A DNA stretch of 64,000 bases from Yersinia kristensenii. GTDB taxonomy: Bacteria; Pseudomonadota; Gammaproteobacteria; Enterobacterales; Enterobacteriaceae. This document shows, in pieces, positions 20,167 through 30,582 of the stretch. The first letter of the stretch is position 1. Each line of letters opens with the position of its first letter. The notes beneath the pieces are model-generated. The model saw only the letters and a program-made list of their open reading frames with translations, did no database searches and was not told the origin of the DNA. The DNA is taken from positions 1,550,001-1,614,000 of the forward strand of contig NZ_UHIY01000001.1 in NCBI RefSeq assembly GCF_900460525.1, given 5' to 3'. The position numbers were made by a program, and so were the translations under genes.

Positions 20167-21378
20167 ATGTCCCTGCCTTTTGATAGAAATGCCTTTTATC
20201 AGCAATTAGAACAACAACTCAAAACAACCCGTGCTGAAGGGCTGTATAAAAATGAGCGGATAATTACTTCCGCGCAGCAAGCTGATATTGCTGTGGCGGA
20301 TGGCCGCCATGTGATTAATTTCTGCGCCAACAATTATTTAGGATTGGCAAACCACCCTCGGCTGATCGCGGCGGCTAAAAAAGGCATGGATACTCATGGC
20401 TTTGGTATGGCCTCGGTGCGGTTTATCTGTGGCACTCAAGATGCCCATAAAGAGCTGGAACAGAAGCTGGCCAGTTTCCTCGGTATGGAAGATGCCATTC
20501 TTTATTCCTCCTGTTTCGATGCCAACGGCGGTTTGTTTGAAACCCTGTTGGGGCCAGAAGATGCCATTATTTCCGATGCGCTGAATCATGCTTCAATCAT
20601 TGATGGTGTGCGGTTATGTAAAGCCAAGCGCTACCGCTACGCCAATAATGATATGAGCGAACTGAAAGCCCAGCTAGAACAAGCCAAAGCAGATGGCGCG
20701 CGCCATATCATGATCGCCACCGACGGCGTGTTTTCCATGGATGGCGTGATTGCCAACCTGAAAGGAGTTTGCGACCTGGCGGATGAGTATCAGGCGCTAG
20801 TGATGGTCGACGACTCCCATGCGGTGGGCTTTGTGGGAGAAAATGGCCGTGGTACTCATGAATACTGCGAAGTAATGGATCGCGTTGATATCATCACTGG
20901 CACTTTAGGCAAGGCGCTGGGTGGGGCATCGGGCGGTTATACCGCCGGCCGTAAAGAAGTGGTTGAGTGGTTGCGCCAGCGCTCACGGCCTTATTTGTTC
21001 TCAAACTCATTGGCTCCAGCAATAGTATCGGCTTCTATTGAAGTGTTATCGCTATTGGAAGACGGCGCTGAACTGCGCGATCGCTTATGGGCGAATGCCC
21101 GTTTATTCCGCGAGAAAATGAGTGCCGCCGGATTCACCTTGGCCGGTGCTGATCATGCCATCATTCCTGTGATGCTCGGTGACGCGACACTGGCGCAAGA
21201 ATTTGCCAATGCATTGCTGAAAGAAGGTATTTACGTCACTGGTTTCTTCTATCCGGTGGTGCCGAAAGGTCAGGCGCGCATCCGCACTCAGATGTCAGCA
21301 GACCATACGCCAGAGCAGGTTGAGCGGGCTGTTGAAGCCTTCATCCGTATTGGCAAACAGCTTAACGTTATTGCGTAA
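20167..21378 (+). CDS. kbl: Glycine C-acetyltransferase (2-amino-3-ketobutyrate CoA ligase)
   Basis: PLP enzyme that splits 2-amino-3-ketobutyrate with CoA to glycine and acetyl-CoA, the second step of threonine breakdown. 403 residues of the alpha-oxoamine synthase family. The PLP lysine is K249 in [13 protein letters not shown], and [10 protein letters not shown] carries the Asp and His that hold the cofactor. GGAGATAACCGC precedes the ATG. tdh follows after nine bases; Kbl and Tdh work as a pair because the intermediate is unstable. Confidence 0.98.
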   Translation: MSLPFDRNAFYQQLEQQLKTTRAEGLYKNERIITSAQQADIAVADGRHVINFCANNYLGLANHPRLIAAAKKGMDTHGFGMASVRFICGTQDAHKELEQKLASFLGMEDAILYSSCFDANGGLFETLLGPEDAIISDALNHASIIDGVRLCKAKRYRYANNDMSELKAQLEQAKADGARHIMIATDGVFSMDGVIANLKGVCDLADEYQALVMVDDSHAVGFVGENGRGTHEYCEVMDRVDIITGTLGKALGGASGGYTAGRKEVVEWLRQRSRPYLFSNSLAPAIVSASIEVLSLLEDGAELRDRLWANARLFREKMSAAGFTLAGADHAIIPVMLGDATLAQEFANALLKEGIYVTGFFYPVVPKGQARIRTQMSADHTPEQVERAVEAFIRIGKQLNVIA

Positions 21379-21387
21379 GGGATTTTG

Positions 21388-22428
21388 ATGAAAGCATTGT
21401 CTATGAAAGCACTATCCAAACTAAAAGCAGAAGAAGGTATTTGGATGACCGATGTGCCGCAGCCGGAGCTGGGTCACAATGACATCATGATCAAAATTCG
21501 TAAAACGGCGATTTGTGGCACTGACGTGCATATCTATAACTGGGATGAATGGTCACAAAAAACTATTCCTGTTCCTATGGTCGTTGGTCACGAATATGTC
21601 GGTGAAGTTGTGGCTATCGGTCAGGAAGTTAAAGGTTTTAATATAGGTGACCGGGTGTCTGGCGAAGGTCATATTACCTGTGGGCATTGCCGTAACTGCC
21701 GTGGTGGGCGAACCCATCTTTGTCGCAATACTGTGGGTGTCGGCGTAAACCGTCCGGGTTCTTTTGCCGAATATCTGGTGATTCCGGCCTTTAACGCGTT
21801 CAAAATTCCTGACAATATTTCTGATGAACTCGCTGCTATTTTTGACCCCTTCGGTAATGCCGTGCATACCGCTTTATCTTTTGATTTAGTTGGGGAAGAT
21901 GTGCTGGTTTCCGGTGCGGGGCCGATTGGTATCATGGCCGCAGCGGTCTGTAAACATGTCGGTGCTCGCCATGTTGTTATCACTGATGTGAATGAGTACC
22001 GTCTAGATCTGGCGCGTAAAATGGGAGTTACCCGCGCAGTTAATGTCAGCAAAGAGAACCTGAATGATGTGATGGCTGAGCTGGGCATGACTGAAGGGTT
22101 TGATGTCGGTCTGGAAATGTCCGGTGCGCCGCCAGCTTTCCGTACATTGCTCAGCTCAATGAATCACGGTGGGCGTATTGCAATGCTGGGGATACCGCCA
22201 TCGGATATGTCTATCGACTGGAATCAGGTGATTTTCAAAGGGCTGTTTATCAAAGGGATTTATGGCCGTGAGATGTTCGAAACCTGGTACAAAATGGCGG
22301 CATTGATTCAATCTGGTTTAGATTTAACCCCCATTATCACCCACCGTTTCTCCATCGATGAGTTCCAGCAGGGGTTTGATGCTATGCGCTCGGGGAAATC
22401 AGGTAAGGTCATATTAAACTGGGATTAA
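21388..22428 (+). CDS. tdh: L-threonine 3-dehydrogenase
   Basis: NAD-dependent zinc dehydrogenase that oxidises threonine to 2-amino-3-ketobutyrate for Kbl. Catalytic-zinc Cys in [14 protein letters not shown], structural-zinc cysteines in [15 protein letters not shown], and Rossmann GAGPIG are all present. Two possible starts are in a tandem repeat that codes [10 protein letters not shown]: 21388 gives 346 residues and is better spaced from AAGGG; 21403 gives the 341-residue enteric length. Second gene of kbl-tdh; its transcript runs into an ERIC and a repeat before a terminator at 22761. Confidence 0.96.
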   Translation: MKALSMKALSKLKAEEGIWMTDVPQPELGHNDIMIKIRKTAICGTDVHIYNWDEWSQKTIPVPMVVGHEYVGEVVAIGQEVKGFNIGDRVSGEGHITCGHCRNCRGGRTHLCRNTVGVGVNRPGSFAEYLVIPAFNAFKIPDNISDELAAIFDPFGNAVHTALSFDLVGEDVLVSGAGPIGIMAAAVCKHVGARHVVITDVNEYRLDLARKMGVTRAVNVSKENLNDVMAELGMTEGFDVGLEMSGAPPAFRTLLSSMNHGGRIAMLGIPPSDMSIDWNQVIFKGLFIKGIYGREMFETWYKMAALIQSGLDLTPIITHRFSIDEFQQGFDAMRSGKSGKVILNWD

Positions 22429-22570
22429 AATACCCTTCGGCCTTGAAGTTGCAGGGGGGTTGGCTGCGCGCGCACCCGAATCACTTACTACCTATTGACC
22501 TTAAAATAAATAGGCTCATCGGGATGAGTTTGCTAGCCGCCTACCTGCAGCTCCAATGACTTTGGGTATT
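22429..22570 (-). repeat. ERIC element, short form
   Basis: Begins AATACCC and ends GGGTATT, with the core CGAATCACTTACTACC and GGCTCATCGGGATG matching the ERIC consensus on the minus strand. It lies in the tdh 3' untranslated region. Confidence 0.88.
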
Positions 22571-22606
22571 GCCTTTTGTGCTTTAAGTTGCAGGAATGAA
22601 AGTGGG

Positions 22607-22625
22607 GCAGTCAGGTAATGACTGC
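22607..22625. other. Hairpin GCAGTCA/TGACTGC, first copy
   Basis: GCAGTCA (22607-22613) pairs with TGACTGC (22619-22625). The same hairpin, with one loop base changed, recurs at 22761-22781, so the two flank the repeat between them. Confidence 0.6.
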
Positions 22626-22633
22626 GGAGGTGA

Positions 22634-22751
22634 ATGACAAAGCGATTTATAATAAGCTCAGTGAGTGAAGGGTTGACCGCACCTAGGGGCGCTCCGGTCG
22701 CTTACGCGACTACGACCCCAACGGCACGTTTCCCCTTCATTTGACTTTGTC
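22634..22751 (+). repeat. Palindromic repeat copy A (second copy at 44242)
   Basis: Bounded by inverted GACAAAG/CTTTGTC ends, it contains the core 22661-22743 with outer arms GTGAAGGG and CCCCTTCA. The stretches ACCTAGGGGCGCTCCGGT and CTACGACCCCAACGGCACG are identical to those of a second copy at 44242-44323. I do not recognise it as ERIC, REP or another named family. Confidence 0.7.
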
Positions 22752-22760
22752 AGCAGTCTG

Positions 22761-22790
22761 GGCAGTCAGGTGATGACTGCCTCATTTTTA
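22761..22790 (+). terminator. Terminator for kbl-tdh
   Basis: GGCAGTCA (22761-22768) pairs with TGACTGCC (22774-22781), then TCATTTTTA. The T-run overlaps the stop codon of the convergent yibQ gene. Confidence 0.75.
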
Positions 22791-23798
22791 CGGATTTTCA
22801 GCTTTAGGTTTCTCGACAGGCGGTTTCTCAACTGGGGTCACGGGCACGGCTGGCGGGAAATATTGCTGCCAATGCTTCTTAACAAATGTTACTGCCGGGC
22901 TTTGCATCAAGCTCTCACCTAACACAATAAACATCTTATCGGCGTAGATTTTTTCCGGAACATAACTGGTTTTCGCGTTGCATTGCTTGATAGCTTTCAA
23001 GCGCGCGCCTTTGGTCGGGTCACGCGGTTTTGATTTGCCCGGTGAGACAGTGCTGCTGCCGCTATTATTGCGTACTGGTTCATTCAGCAGCGCGCTAGGT
23101 CTGACCAAAACAATATCCGCAGGTAATTGAGGCAACATTTGTTGCAGCACTTTAATGGTCGCTGGATGCGGGTGCCCAATGGCAATGGCCGAACCATTAC
23201 GACGGGCTAATTCTACTGCGCGGTTAAATTGTTGGCGAATCGCGGCTTCATTTTGTGAATCATCCAAAAAAACTTTGCGCTTAATCACTTTGACGCCAGT
23301 ACCTTCGGCCGCTTTACTGGCCTGGCTGTTGCCAATCGTCATGCTATCAAGGAAATAGAGCTGATAGTGTTCCAGCGCTTGCATCACTTTCTGCATGCCC
23401 GGAAAGCTGGAAGTCATCGCGCTGCCCATGTGATTATTCATGCCGGTGGCGTAAGGAACATTACTCACCGCCTGGCGAATGATTCGCTGGACTTCTTCAC
23501 TGCTCATTGATGGCTGTAATGTATCGCGCTCCAGCGGTTGCTTGCTCAGCGGGGCCATCGGCAGGTGAATCAGAATTTCACGCCCTTGATTATGGGCTTT
23601 GATGGCCATCTCTTTGGCATAGGGGGCATTAGGTAAGATAGCCACTGAAATTGGCAGCGGCATCTGTAACACCTTGTTTTCGTTCTGCGGGCGATAACCA
23701 AAGTCATCAATAACGATTGAAAGTTTGCCCGCCTGTACGGCATTGGCGATGAGTAGGGTGCTTACTATGATAAACCGACGTGTATTGAAATAGCGCAA
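22788..23798 (-). CDS. yibQ: YibQ-type divergent polysaccharide deacetylase-fold protein
   Basis: About 336 residues. With the TTG start at 23796-23798, supported by AGGGA seven bases upstream, the protein begins with a signal-peptide-like sequence (MRYFNTRRFIIVSTLLIANAVQA) followed by GKLSIVIDDFGYRPQNE, the typical first strand of the divergent polysaccharide deacetylase family (DUF610). Later motifs NNHMGS and IGHPHPATIKVL are conserved. The C-terminal 70 residues are Pro/Lys-rich and longer than in E. coli. Enzymatic activity unknown. It overlaps or abuts the end of envC and ends the gpmI-envC-yibQ unit. A longer version starting at TTG 23835-23837 is possible. Confidence 0.87.
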   Translation of the reverse strand: MRYFNTRRFIIVSTLLIANAVQAGKLSIVIDDFGYRPQNENKVLQMPLPISVAILPNAPYAKEMAIKAHNQGREILIHLPMAPLSKQPLERDTLQPSMSSEEVQRIIRQAVSNVPYATGMNNHMGSAMTSSFPGMQKVMQALEHYQLYFLDSMTIGNSQASKAAEGTGVKVIKRKVFLDDSQNEAAIRQQFNRAVELARRNGSAIAIGHPHPATIKVLQQMLPQLPADIVLVRPSALLNEPVRNNSGSSTVSPGKSKPRDPTKGARLKAIKQCNAKTSYVPEKIYADKMFIVLGESLMQSPAVTFVKKHWQQYFPPAVPVTPVEKPPVEKPKAENP

Positions 23799-23821
23799 TA
23801 GGTGTTCCCTAACGTTGTTCT

Positions 23822-25204
23822 CTATCTTCCTAACCAAGGTTGTGGGTTAACCGCTTGTCCCTGACGGCGGATTTCGAAATAGAGTGAAGGTTCACCCTGA
23901 CCGCCACTGGTGCCAACGAGCGCAATGGGTTGGCCGGCTTTTACCTGAGCACCGACATTAACCAGAGCGCTTTGGTTGTAGCCATATAAACTCATATCCC
24001 CTTTGCCGTGCTCAACGACAACGACCAGTCCATAGCCCTGTAGCCAGTCCGCCAGTAGCACCCGGCCATCCGCAATCGCTTTGACTTCGCTGCCTTCTGG
24101 CGCGGAAATAACCATGCCTTTCCAACGGAGCTCACCTTGCAAGGCCTCGCCGAAGCGGTGAGTTACATTCCCCCTAACTGGCCACATAGCTTGGCCGTCC
24201 GGGCGACCCAGACCGCCAGTTCGCGCCATTAATGAGCGCTCACTTTCACTGGGTTTATAGCTAGAGCCGGTTTTCTTGGCTTGCTGTTCTTTGGCTTTAA
24301 CTTGTTGGCGTACGCGGGCTGCTTCTTTAGCTTCCCGCTCTGCACGGGCTTTGGCTTCGCGTTCGGCTTTGGCGATTTGATCGCGCAAACGGGATTCGTT
24401 CAGTTTTAGCTCCGCCAGACCTTGCTGATCTTTTTCCAGCGAGGCTTCCAACGACGTTAGCGTTTTCTTGCGCGCAGTCCGCGCTTCTTCCAGCTTTTGC
24501 TGCTGAGTTTTCTGCTCATCCAATAAGGTTTTTTGCTGGTTTTTCTTTTGCTCCAGCACTTTTTTCTCAGCAGAGAGATTGGTGCGGGTCTGCTCCAGTG
24601 CTTCAATGGATTTCTGGCGGGCTTCATTGAGATAACTGAAATAAGCCAAAATTCGCTCACTGCGCTGGCTCTCTTCACCACTTAAAATAAGCTGTAAGCC
24701 ACTGTGCTGACCTTGTTTAAAGGCCGCATCCAGCTGTTTTGACAGGATATCTTGTTGCTGAGATTGTTTACTTTGTAGCTTGCCAATCGAGGCGGTAAGG
24801 CTGGAGATTTCTTTGTCCAGTTCAGTCAGGGTACCTTGGGTTTCACGTAGGCTGCGGCTAGCCTGAGCAATGGTATTTTCCTGTTGTTTCAACTGGTCGA
24901 GCAAGGCGCTGCGTTGCTGTTTTTGTTGCTGAACACTTTTTTCTTTCTCAGCGATATCTTGCTGAAGTGTTTTCAACTGACTTTTGCTCTCTGCTGTTTT
25001 TATAGTAGAAGAGGCAGCAGCAGGGGCATCAGCGGCATAGCTGGATAATGGAAACAGCAATACGCCAGCGCAAAAAACGCTGGCGTACAGTGCTGACCAC
25101 GGGCGAGGCACCAACCTATTCGGCAATGCAGAGGAGCTCCCTGTATTGCCGTTGATGCTATCTTCCGTAACCATTGATATAGCAAATGACGCCTTTTCCT
25201 TCAT
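23822..25204 (-). CDS. envC: EnvC, activator of amidases for cell separation
   Basis: Periplasmic divisome protein that activates AmiA and AmiB to split septal peptidoglycan. 460 residues: N-terminal export signal around residues 35-57 (LYASVFCAGVLLFPLSSYAA), long coiled coils from about 75 to 320, rich in Gln, Lys and Glu, then a LytM domain. That domain is degenerate: the segment WKGMVI lacks the metal Asp and YGYNQSALV replaces the HxH, as expected for a non-enzymatic activator. The N-terminus is longer than in E. coli; the start has no clear ribosome-binding site and a later ATG (MVTEDS) could be used. Confidence 0.95.
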   Translation of the reverse strand: MKEKASFAISMVTEDSINGNTGSSSALPNRLVPRPWSALYASVFCAGVLLFPLSSYAADAPAAASSTIKTAESKSQLKTLQQDIAEKEKSVQQQKQQRSALLDQLKQQENTIAQASRSLRETQGTLTELDKEISSLTASIGKLQSKQSQQQDILSKQLDAAFKQGQHSGLQLILSGEESQRSERILAYFSYLNEARQKSIEALEQTRTNLSAEKKVLEQKKNQQKTLLDEQKTQQQKLEEARTARKKTLTSLEASLEKDQQGLAELKLNESRLRDQIAKAEREAKARAEREAKEAARVRQQVKAKEQQAKKTGSSYKPSESERSLMARTGGLGRPDGQAMWPVRGNVTHRFGEALQGELRWKGMVISAPEGSEVKAIADGRVLLADWLQGYGLVVVVEHGKGDMSLYGYNQSALVNVGAQVKAGQPIALVGTSGGQGEPSLYFEIRRQGQAVNPQPWLGR

Positions 25205-25213
25205 AACGAAGGA

Positions 25214-26761
25214 TTATTCCACGATGAACAGCGGCTTACCAGTCATCTCTTGCGGGATTTCCATTTCCATCAGTGACAGCATGGTGGGTGCGATGTCGGA
25301 AAGTTTGCCACCAGAGAGGGCTTTAACCTCTTTATTACCGACATAAATCAGTGGCACAGGCAGGCTGGTATGGGCGGTGTGTGCCTGGCCGGTCGCTGGG
25401 TCACTCATCTGCTCAGCGTTGCCGTGGTCGGCGGTGATAAGCAATTGCCCATCAACAGCCTTCACTGCGGCAACGACTTGTTCAATGCAATTATCCAGAG
25501 TTTCTACTGCTTTCACCGCGGCATCATAATCACCGGTATGGCCGACCATATCGCCATTCGGATAGTTACAAATGATCACATCATATTTACCGCTGGCGAT
25601 AGCACCGACCAATTTTTCAGTCAATTCTGCTGAACTCATTTCCGGTTGCAGGTCATAGGTTGCCACTTTCGGTGAGTTAATCAGAATGCGATCTTCACCT
25701 TTAAAGGGCTCTTCCACGCCGCCGTTGTAGAAGAAAGTCACATGAGCATATTTTTCAGTTTCAGAAATGCGCAACTGTGTTTTGTCATGCTTCATCAACC
25801 ATTCACCGAAAGTATTGGTCAGTGATGCCGGTGGATAAGCACAAGCGACTTTAATATCAGCCGCATATTCCGTTAGCATCACGAAATCGCCGAAGTTAAC
25901 CACTTTATCGCGTTTGAAGCCGTCAAAGTCGGCATTCACAAAGGTACGGGTAATTTGGCGAGCGCGGTCTGCACGGAAATTCATGAAGATTAATGCATCA
26001 CCATCATTCATGGCAGCATCAGCTTCGCCCGCGGCTTTAATTACGGTTGGTTTGACAAATTCGTCATTTTCATCACGGGCATAGGCAGCTTGTAGGCCAG
26101 CAACTGCGTTATCGGCTGTGAATGCGCCTTTTGCCTGAGTCAACAAATCGTAGGCCAGTTGTACCCGATCCCAGCGGTTATCGCGGTCCATAGCATAATA
26201 ACGGCCAATAATAGATGCGATGCGGCCTTTACCCAATTCGGCAAATTTTTCAGTGAATCGTTTCAGTGAGGATTCAGCACTGCGCGGCGGGGTATCACGT
26301 CCATCAAGGAATGCATGCAGGTAAATAGCAGTCGCACCACGTTTGGCCGCCAGTTCAACCATTGCCAGAATATGTTCTTCGTGGCTATGGACACCACCAG
26401 CAGACAGCAGGCCCATAATATGAACCGCTTTGCCCGTTTTAACCGCGTTATCAATGGCTGCGGTCAGCGTTGGGTTCGTGAAAAAGTCACCCTCTTTGAT
26501 TTCTTTGTCGAGACGGGTCAAATCCTGATAAACAATACGGCCAGCCCCCAGATTGACATGACCGACTTCAGAGTTACCCATTTGCCCATCGGGTAAACCG
26601 ACATCCAGACCTGAAGCGGCAATCAATGTATGAGGCTGTTGTTGCCATAAACGGTCCATAACCGGTGTATTGGCATTCAGAATGGCATTATCTTGCTGTT
26701 CTTCACGGTAGCCATAGCCATCCAGAATAGTCAGAACCAGCGGTTTTTTAGTGCTCGACAT
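25214..26761 (-). CDS. gpmI: Cofactor-independent phosphoglycerate mutase
   Basis: Manganese-dependent iPGM of glycolysis, interconverting 3- and 2-phosphoglycerate. 515 residues, alkaline phosphatase superfamily. [11 protein letters not shown] has metal Asp14, and MGNSEVGH has the phosphoserine nucleophile Ser64; later [11 protein letters not shown] supplies metal residues. The start [11 protein letters not shown] is standard. First gene of gpmI-envC-yibQ, divergent from yibN, as in E. coli. Confidence 0.98.
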   Translation of the reverse strand: MSSTKKPLVLTILDGYGYREEQQDNAILNANTPVMDRLWQQQPHTLIAASGLDVGLPDGQMGNSEVGHVNLGAGRIVYQDLTRLDKEIKEGDFFTNPTLTAAIDNAVKTGKAVHIMGLLSAGGVHSHEEHILAMVELAAKRGATAIYLHAFLDGRDTPPRSAESSLKRFTEKFAELGKGRIASIIGRYYAMDRDNRWDRVQLAYDLLTQAKGAFTADNAVAGLQAAYARDENDEFVKPTVIKAAGEADAAMNDGDALIFMNFRADRARQITRTFVNADFDGFKRDKVVNFGDFVMLTEYAADIKVACAYPPASLTNTFGEWLMKHDKTQLRISETEKYAHVTFFYNGGVEEPFKGEDRILINSPKVATYDLQPEMSSAELTEKLVGAIASGKYDVIICNYPNGDMVGHTGDYDAAVKAVETLDNCIEQVVAAVKAVDGQLLITADHGNAEQMSDPATGQAHTAHTSLPVPLIYVGNKEVKALSGGKLSDIAPTMLSLMEMEIPQEMTGKPLFIVE

Positions 26762-27002
26762 TGCAGAACCTCTTTCTTATTAGAAAGGCGGTAATTTACT
26801 ACAGAACCGGTTAAAAATAGCCCAAAGAGATCAACATTGGTGTGGGGTTTTGCGTAAAAATCATCAAAGAGACGACAAAACTTCCAGAGATTGTTCGCAG
26901 TTTCTGCAATGGCACTTGCATATTGGCTGTATTTGCCGCAACGCGCAGGTATACTCTGTGACCTTGAATATTATCCCCTAACTAACGGGAGTTTTTACCC
27001 CC

Positions 27003-27437
27003 ATGTTGCAAGAAATTATGCAATTCATTAGCCAGCATCCGGTTTTGAGTTTGGCTTGGGTGGCGTTGTTCGTCGCCGTAATTTTCACCACTTTCAAAAG
27101 TTCGCTGTCAAAAGTGAAAGAAATCACTCGTGGTGAAGCGACGCGTCTGATTAACAAAGAAGATGCGGTGGTGGTTGATATCCGCACACGTGATGATTAC
27201 CGCAAAGGTCATATCGCCAGCTCTATTAATTTACTGCCAAGTGATATTAAAAGCGGCAATCTGGCTGAATTGGAAAAGCACAAAGCACAGCCTATTATTG
27301 TAGTTTGTGCCACAGGGACGACCTCCCGTGCTTCCGCTGAGCTGCTGAATAAAGCCGGTTTTGAGCGAGTGCTTACCTTGAAAGACGGCATCTCTGGCTG
27401 GAGTGGTGAGAATCTGCCACTGGCGCGCGGCAAGTAA
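27003..27437 (+). CDS. yibN: Membrane-anchored rhodanese-like protein YibN
   Basis: A 144-residue protein with an N-terminal transmembrane helix (about residues 14-31) and a cytoplasmic rhodanese domain. The active-site loop VVCATGTTS has Cys102, so persulfide chemistry is possible. [14 protein letters not shown] is the conserved CDC25/rhodanese motif. It starts the yibN-grxC-secB-gpsA cluster, genes concerned with redox, protein export and phospholipid synthesis. Confidence 0.95.
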   Translation: MLQEIMQFISQHPVLSLAWVALFVAVIFTTFKSSLSKVKEITRGEATRLINKEDAVVVDIRTRDDYRKGHIASSINLLPSDIKSGNLAELEKHKAQPIIVVCATGTTSRASAELLNKAGFERVLTLKDGISGWSGENLPLARGK

Positions 27438-27486
27438 TTGTTATAAAAATCGCTATATCAATGAAATGTAAATTTGAGGTGTATCC

Positions 27487-27735
27487 ATGGCGAAGATTGA
27501 GATTTATACCAAAGCAACCTGCCCGTTTTGCCATCGTGCTAAAGCACTGCTGAACAGCAAAGGTGCTGCTTTTCATGAAATCGCAATTGATAATGACCCG
27601 GCCAAACGTGAAGAGATGATGACTCGTAGCGGCCGGACGACGGTGCCTCAGGTATTTATTGATGGGCAGCATATCGGTGGCTGTGATGATTTACATGCCC
27701 TGGATGCGCGCGGTGGGCTCGACCCACTGCTTTAA
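27487..27735 (+). CDS. grxC: Glutaredoxin 3
   Basis: Dithiol glutaredoxin of 82 residues that reduces disulfides using glutathione. Active site CPFC at 12-15, TVPQVFIDG (cis-Pro) and GGCDDL for glutathione binding are all visible. GAGGTG lies ahead of the ATG. Second gene of the yibN-grxC-secB-gpsA cluster. Confidence 0.98.
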   Translation: MAKIEIYTKATCPFCHRAKALLNSKGAAFHEIAIDNDPAKREEMMTRSGRTTVPQVFIDGQHIGGCDDLHALDARGGLDPLL

Positions 27736-27825
27736 CTCGTCAGTGGGCCCCATGATTTTAATGGAAAGAGCCCACGGCGGAAGTGCTGTTTAATAAGGAC
27801 GTCTAACTTTAGGGTATCTATACAC

Positions 27826-28302
27826 ATGTCAGAACAAAATAACACCGAGATGGCTTTCCAGATCCAACGTATCTACACCAAAGATATCTCTTTCGAAGCA
27901 CCTAATGCTCCGCAGGTTTTCCAGCAGGATTGGCAGCCAGAAGTTAAACTTGATCTTGATACTGCTTCCAGTCAGCTGGCTGAAGATGTGTATGAAGTGG
28001 TACTGCGTGTGACTGTCACGGCTTCTTTGGGCGAAGAAACTGCATTCCTGTGTGAAGTACAGCAGGGCGGCATCTTCTCCATCGCTGGTATCGATGGCAC
28101 CCAACTGGCGCATTGCTTAGGTGCATACTGCCCGAACATTTTGTTCCCGTATGCGCGTGAATGCATCACCAGCTTGGTATCTCGCGGTACTTTCCCACAG
28201 CTGAATTTGGCACCGGTTAACTTTGATGCCCTGTTCATGAACTATCTGCAACAGCAGGCTGAAGGTGAAGTTGAAGGTGCTGAACAACGTCAGGATGCCT
28301 GA
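27826..28302 (+). CDS. secB: Protein-export chaperone SecB
   Basis: Homotetrameric cytoplasmic chaperone that holds preproteins unfolded and passes them to SecA. 158 residues; the first conserved part is [19 protein letters not shown], and [29 protein letters not shown] is near the C-terminus. The stop overlaps the gpsA ATG by one base (TGATG), so translation is coupled. Confidence 0.98.
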   Translation: MSEQNNTEMAFQIQRIYTKDISFEAPNAPQVFQQDWQPEVKLDLDTASSQLAEDVYEVVLRVTVTASLGEETAFLCEVQQGGIFSIAGIDGTQLAHCLGAYCPNILFPYARECITSLVSRGTFPQLNLAPVNFDALFMNYLQQQAEGEVEGAEQRQDA

Positions 28303-29321
28303 TGAACACCACCCATGCTTCAATGACTGTAATCGGTGCCGGATCTTACGGCACCGCATTAGCCATTACGCTGGCGCGTAATGGCCATCAAGTTGTGTTA
28401 TGGGGCCACGACCCTAAGCATATTCAAACTCTGCAACAAGACCGTTGTAACCAAGCTTTCCTGCCCGATGTCCCTTTTCCCGACACTCTGTTACTGGAAA
28501 CCGACTTGGCGTGTGCGCTGGCGGCCAGCCGTGATGTGCTGGTGGTGGTGCCCAGTCATGTCTTCGGCGCAGTATTAAATCAGCTCAAACCACATTTACG
28601 GCCAGATGCGCGTATTGTTTGGGCGACCAAAGGGCTTGAGGCAGAAACAGGCCGTTTGCTGGCGGATGTAGCGCGGGAAGTGCTGGGCGAGAGTATTCCG
28701 CTAGCAGTGGTTTCTGGCCCGACTTTTGCCAAAGAGTTGGCTGCTGGTTTACCTACTGCAATTGCACTGGCATCGACCGATGCGCAATTTAGTGAAGACC
28801 TGCAACAGTTGTTGCACTGTGGCAAAAGTTTCCGGGTATACAGCAATCCTGATTTTATCGGGGTCCAACTCGGTGGTGCGGTTAAAAACGTGATTGCGAT
28901 TGGCGCTGGGATGTCCGATGGTATTGGTTTTGGTGCCAATGCGCGAACCGCATTGATAACCCGTGGCTTGGCGGAAATGACCCGCTTGGGCGCGGCATTA
29001 GGCGCTGACCCCTCCACCTTTATGGGCATGGCGGGGTTAGGGGATTTGGTGCTAACCTGCACAGATAACCAATCTCGTAATCGTCGGTTTGGCATCATGC
29101 TTGGGCAGGGGTTGGGCGTACAAGAAGCACAGGATAAAATTGGTCAAGTGGTCGAAGGTTATCGCAACACCAAGGAAGTTCTGGCGCTGGCACAGCGCTA
29201 CGGTGTTGAAATGCCTATTACTGAACAAATTTATCAGGTGTTGTACAGCCACAAGAATGCCCGTGAAGCGGCGCTGACCTTACTGGGTCGGACCAAAAAA
29301 GATGAAAAAAGCGGCATTTAG
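28302..29321 (+). CDS. gpsA: Glycerol-3-phosphate dehydrogenase [NAD(P)+]
   Basis: Reduces dihydroxyacetone phosphate to sn-glycerol-3-phosphate for phospholipid synthesis. 339 residues; Rossmann motif [10 protein letters not shown] near residue 12, [34 protein letters not shown] with the catalytic Lys, and [10 protein letters not shown]. Coupled to secB by a one-base overlap. A deleted ERIC separates it from cysE, which follows it in the same direction as in E. coli. Confidence 0.98.
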   Translation: MNTTHASMTVIGAGSYGTALAITLARNGHQVVLWGHDPKHIQTLQQDRCNQAFLPDVPFPDTLLLETDLACALAASRDVLVVVPSHVFGAVLNQLKPHLRPDARIVWATKGLEAETGRLLADVAREVLGESIPLAVVSGPTFAKELAAGLPTAIALASTDAQFSEDLQQLLHCGKSFRVYSNPDFIGVQLGGAVKNVIAIGAGMSDGIGFGANARTALITRGLAEMTRLGAALGADPSTFMGMAGLGDLVLTCTDNQSRNRRFGIMLGQGLGVQEAQDKIGQVVEGYRNTKEVLALAQRYGVEMPITEQIYQVLYSHKNAREAALTLLGRTKKDEKSGI

Positions 29322-29350
29322 GTTGTTCAGCGGTCATAAAATAATAAATA

Positions 29351-29419
29351 TATATACCCCAAATAATTTGAGTAGCGAAAGCAGCCAACGCACATGCAGC
29401 TTGAAGTATGAAGGGTATA
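29351..29419 (+). repeat. ERIC element, internally deleted
   Basis: TATATACCCCAAATAATTTGAG at the left and AGCTTGAAGTATGAAGGGTATA at the right are the two ERIC ends, but the middle palindrome is missing, leaving 69 bases. The flanking part AGCAGCCAACGCACATGCAG is kept. Confidence 0.88.
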
Positions 29420-29512
29420 ACCACAATCCCTGGCGTTGCCGCGTCAAGGAATTAGGGTGTCAGTTGCTTCGGTCGTTCCCCGAAGCTGCTTGTTTATGGG
29501 CAGGAGTATGCA

Positions 29513-30334
29513 ATGTCGTCAGAAGAGTTAGAGCTGGTTTGGAGTAGCATTAAATCAGAAGCGAGAGCACTGGCCGAGTGTGAACCGATGCTGGCAAGTT
29601 TTTTTCACGCGACATTACTGAAGCATGAGAATTTAGGCAGTGCGCTGAGCTATATTCTGGCGAATAAACTGGCCAATCCTATCATGCCCGCGATCGCCAT
29701 CCGTGAGGTGGTTGAAGATGCTTATCGTGCTGATGAACAGATGATTATCTCTGCTGCTCGCGATATTCTGGCGGTGCGATTGCGCGACCCCGCGGTGGAT
29801 AAATACTCCACGCCGTTGCTGTATCTGAAAGGTTTTCATGCTTTACAAGCTTACCGTATTGGCCATTGGCTATGGGCACAGGATCGTAAAGCACTGGCTA
29901 TTTACCTGCAAAATCAAGTATCTGTCGCTTTTGGTGTAGATATCCACCCAGCGGCAACCATTGGTTGCGGCATCATGCTGGACCACGCCACCGGAATTGT
30001 CATTGGTGAAACCGCCGTGGTTGAAAATGATGTTTCCATTCTACAATCCGTCACTTTGGGTGGGACCGGTAAAACCAGCGGTGACCGTCATCCGAAGATT
30101 CGCGAAGGTGTAATGATTGGTGCGGGTGCAAAAATTCTGGGGAATATTGAGGTCGGACGTGGTGCCAAAATTGGTGCCGGGTCAGTGGTGTTGCAAGCCG
30201 TGCCGCCCCACACCACAGCCGCCGGTGTCCCCGCTCGCATTGTCGGCAAGCCAGAGAGTGATAAGCCTTCATTGGATATGGATCAGCATTTCAATGGGGT
30301 TAGCCACGGGTTTGAGTACGGCGACGGCATCTAA
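29513..30334 (+). CDS. cysE: Serine O-acetyltransferase
   Basis: Acetylates L-serine with acetyl-CoA, the committed step of cysteine synthesis, feedback-inhibited by cysteine. 273 residues: N-terminal helical domain, then left-handed beta helix from about residue 140, with HPAATIGCGIMLDHATGIVIG holding the catalytic His pair region and GGTGKTSGDRHP the loop. The C-terminal tail MDQHFNGVSHGFEYGDGI ends in Ile, as needed for binding O-acetylserine sulfhydrylase CysK. Single gene, downstream of gpsA. Confidence 0.98.
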   Translation: MSSEELELVWSSIKSEARALAECEPMLASFFHATLLKHENLGSALSYILANKLANPIMPAIAIREVVEDAYRADEQMIISAARDILAVRLRDPAVDKYSTPLLYLKGFHALQAYRIGHWLWAQDRKALAIYLQNQVSVAFGVDIHPAATIGCGIMLDHATGIVIGETAVVENDVSILQSVTLGGTGKTSGDRHPKIREGVMIGAGAKILGNIEVGRGAKIGAGSVVLQAVPPHTTAAGVPARIVGKPESDKPSLDMDQHFNGVSHGFEYGDGI

Positions 30335-30535
30335 TCCCCTTTGTCCTTGAAGCCGCAGGGTTGTTGGCTACGTTCATTACTCGGCCCGTCCATGGGCCTC
30401 GCCTCTGCGAGGCCGCTGCAAGCAGCGTTCAAATCTGCTCCGTACAGATTTGTCACCTGAATCACTTACTCGTGTAAGCTCATCGGGACTCGTTCACTTG
30501 CCGCCTACCTGCAACTCCAATGCCTTTGGGGATAC
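30335..30535 (-). repeat. ERIC element, long form with internal insertion
   Basis: The ends and core are ERIC (CACCTGAATCACTTACTCG, TAAGCTCATCGGGACTCG), but about 75 extra bases are inserted on the left side, including CGGCCCGTCCATGGGCCTCG and GAGGCCGCTGCAAGCAGCG. The same insertion recurs in copies at 45399 and 57292. Located between convergent cysE and trmL. Confidence 0.88.
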
Positions 30536-30582
30536 ACCTTTTTATTGAGTTGCCAGCCGTCGGCATATTTCGGCTAAAACAA

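Noticed and set aside
30335..30535. Considered as a tRNA-like or small RNA gene because of the strong stems
   Set aside because: It aligns with other ERIC elements in the window and no cloverleaf can be drawn.
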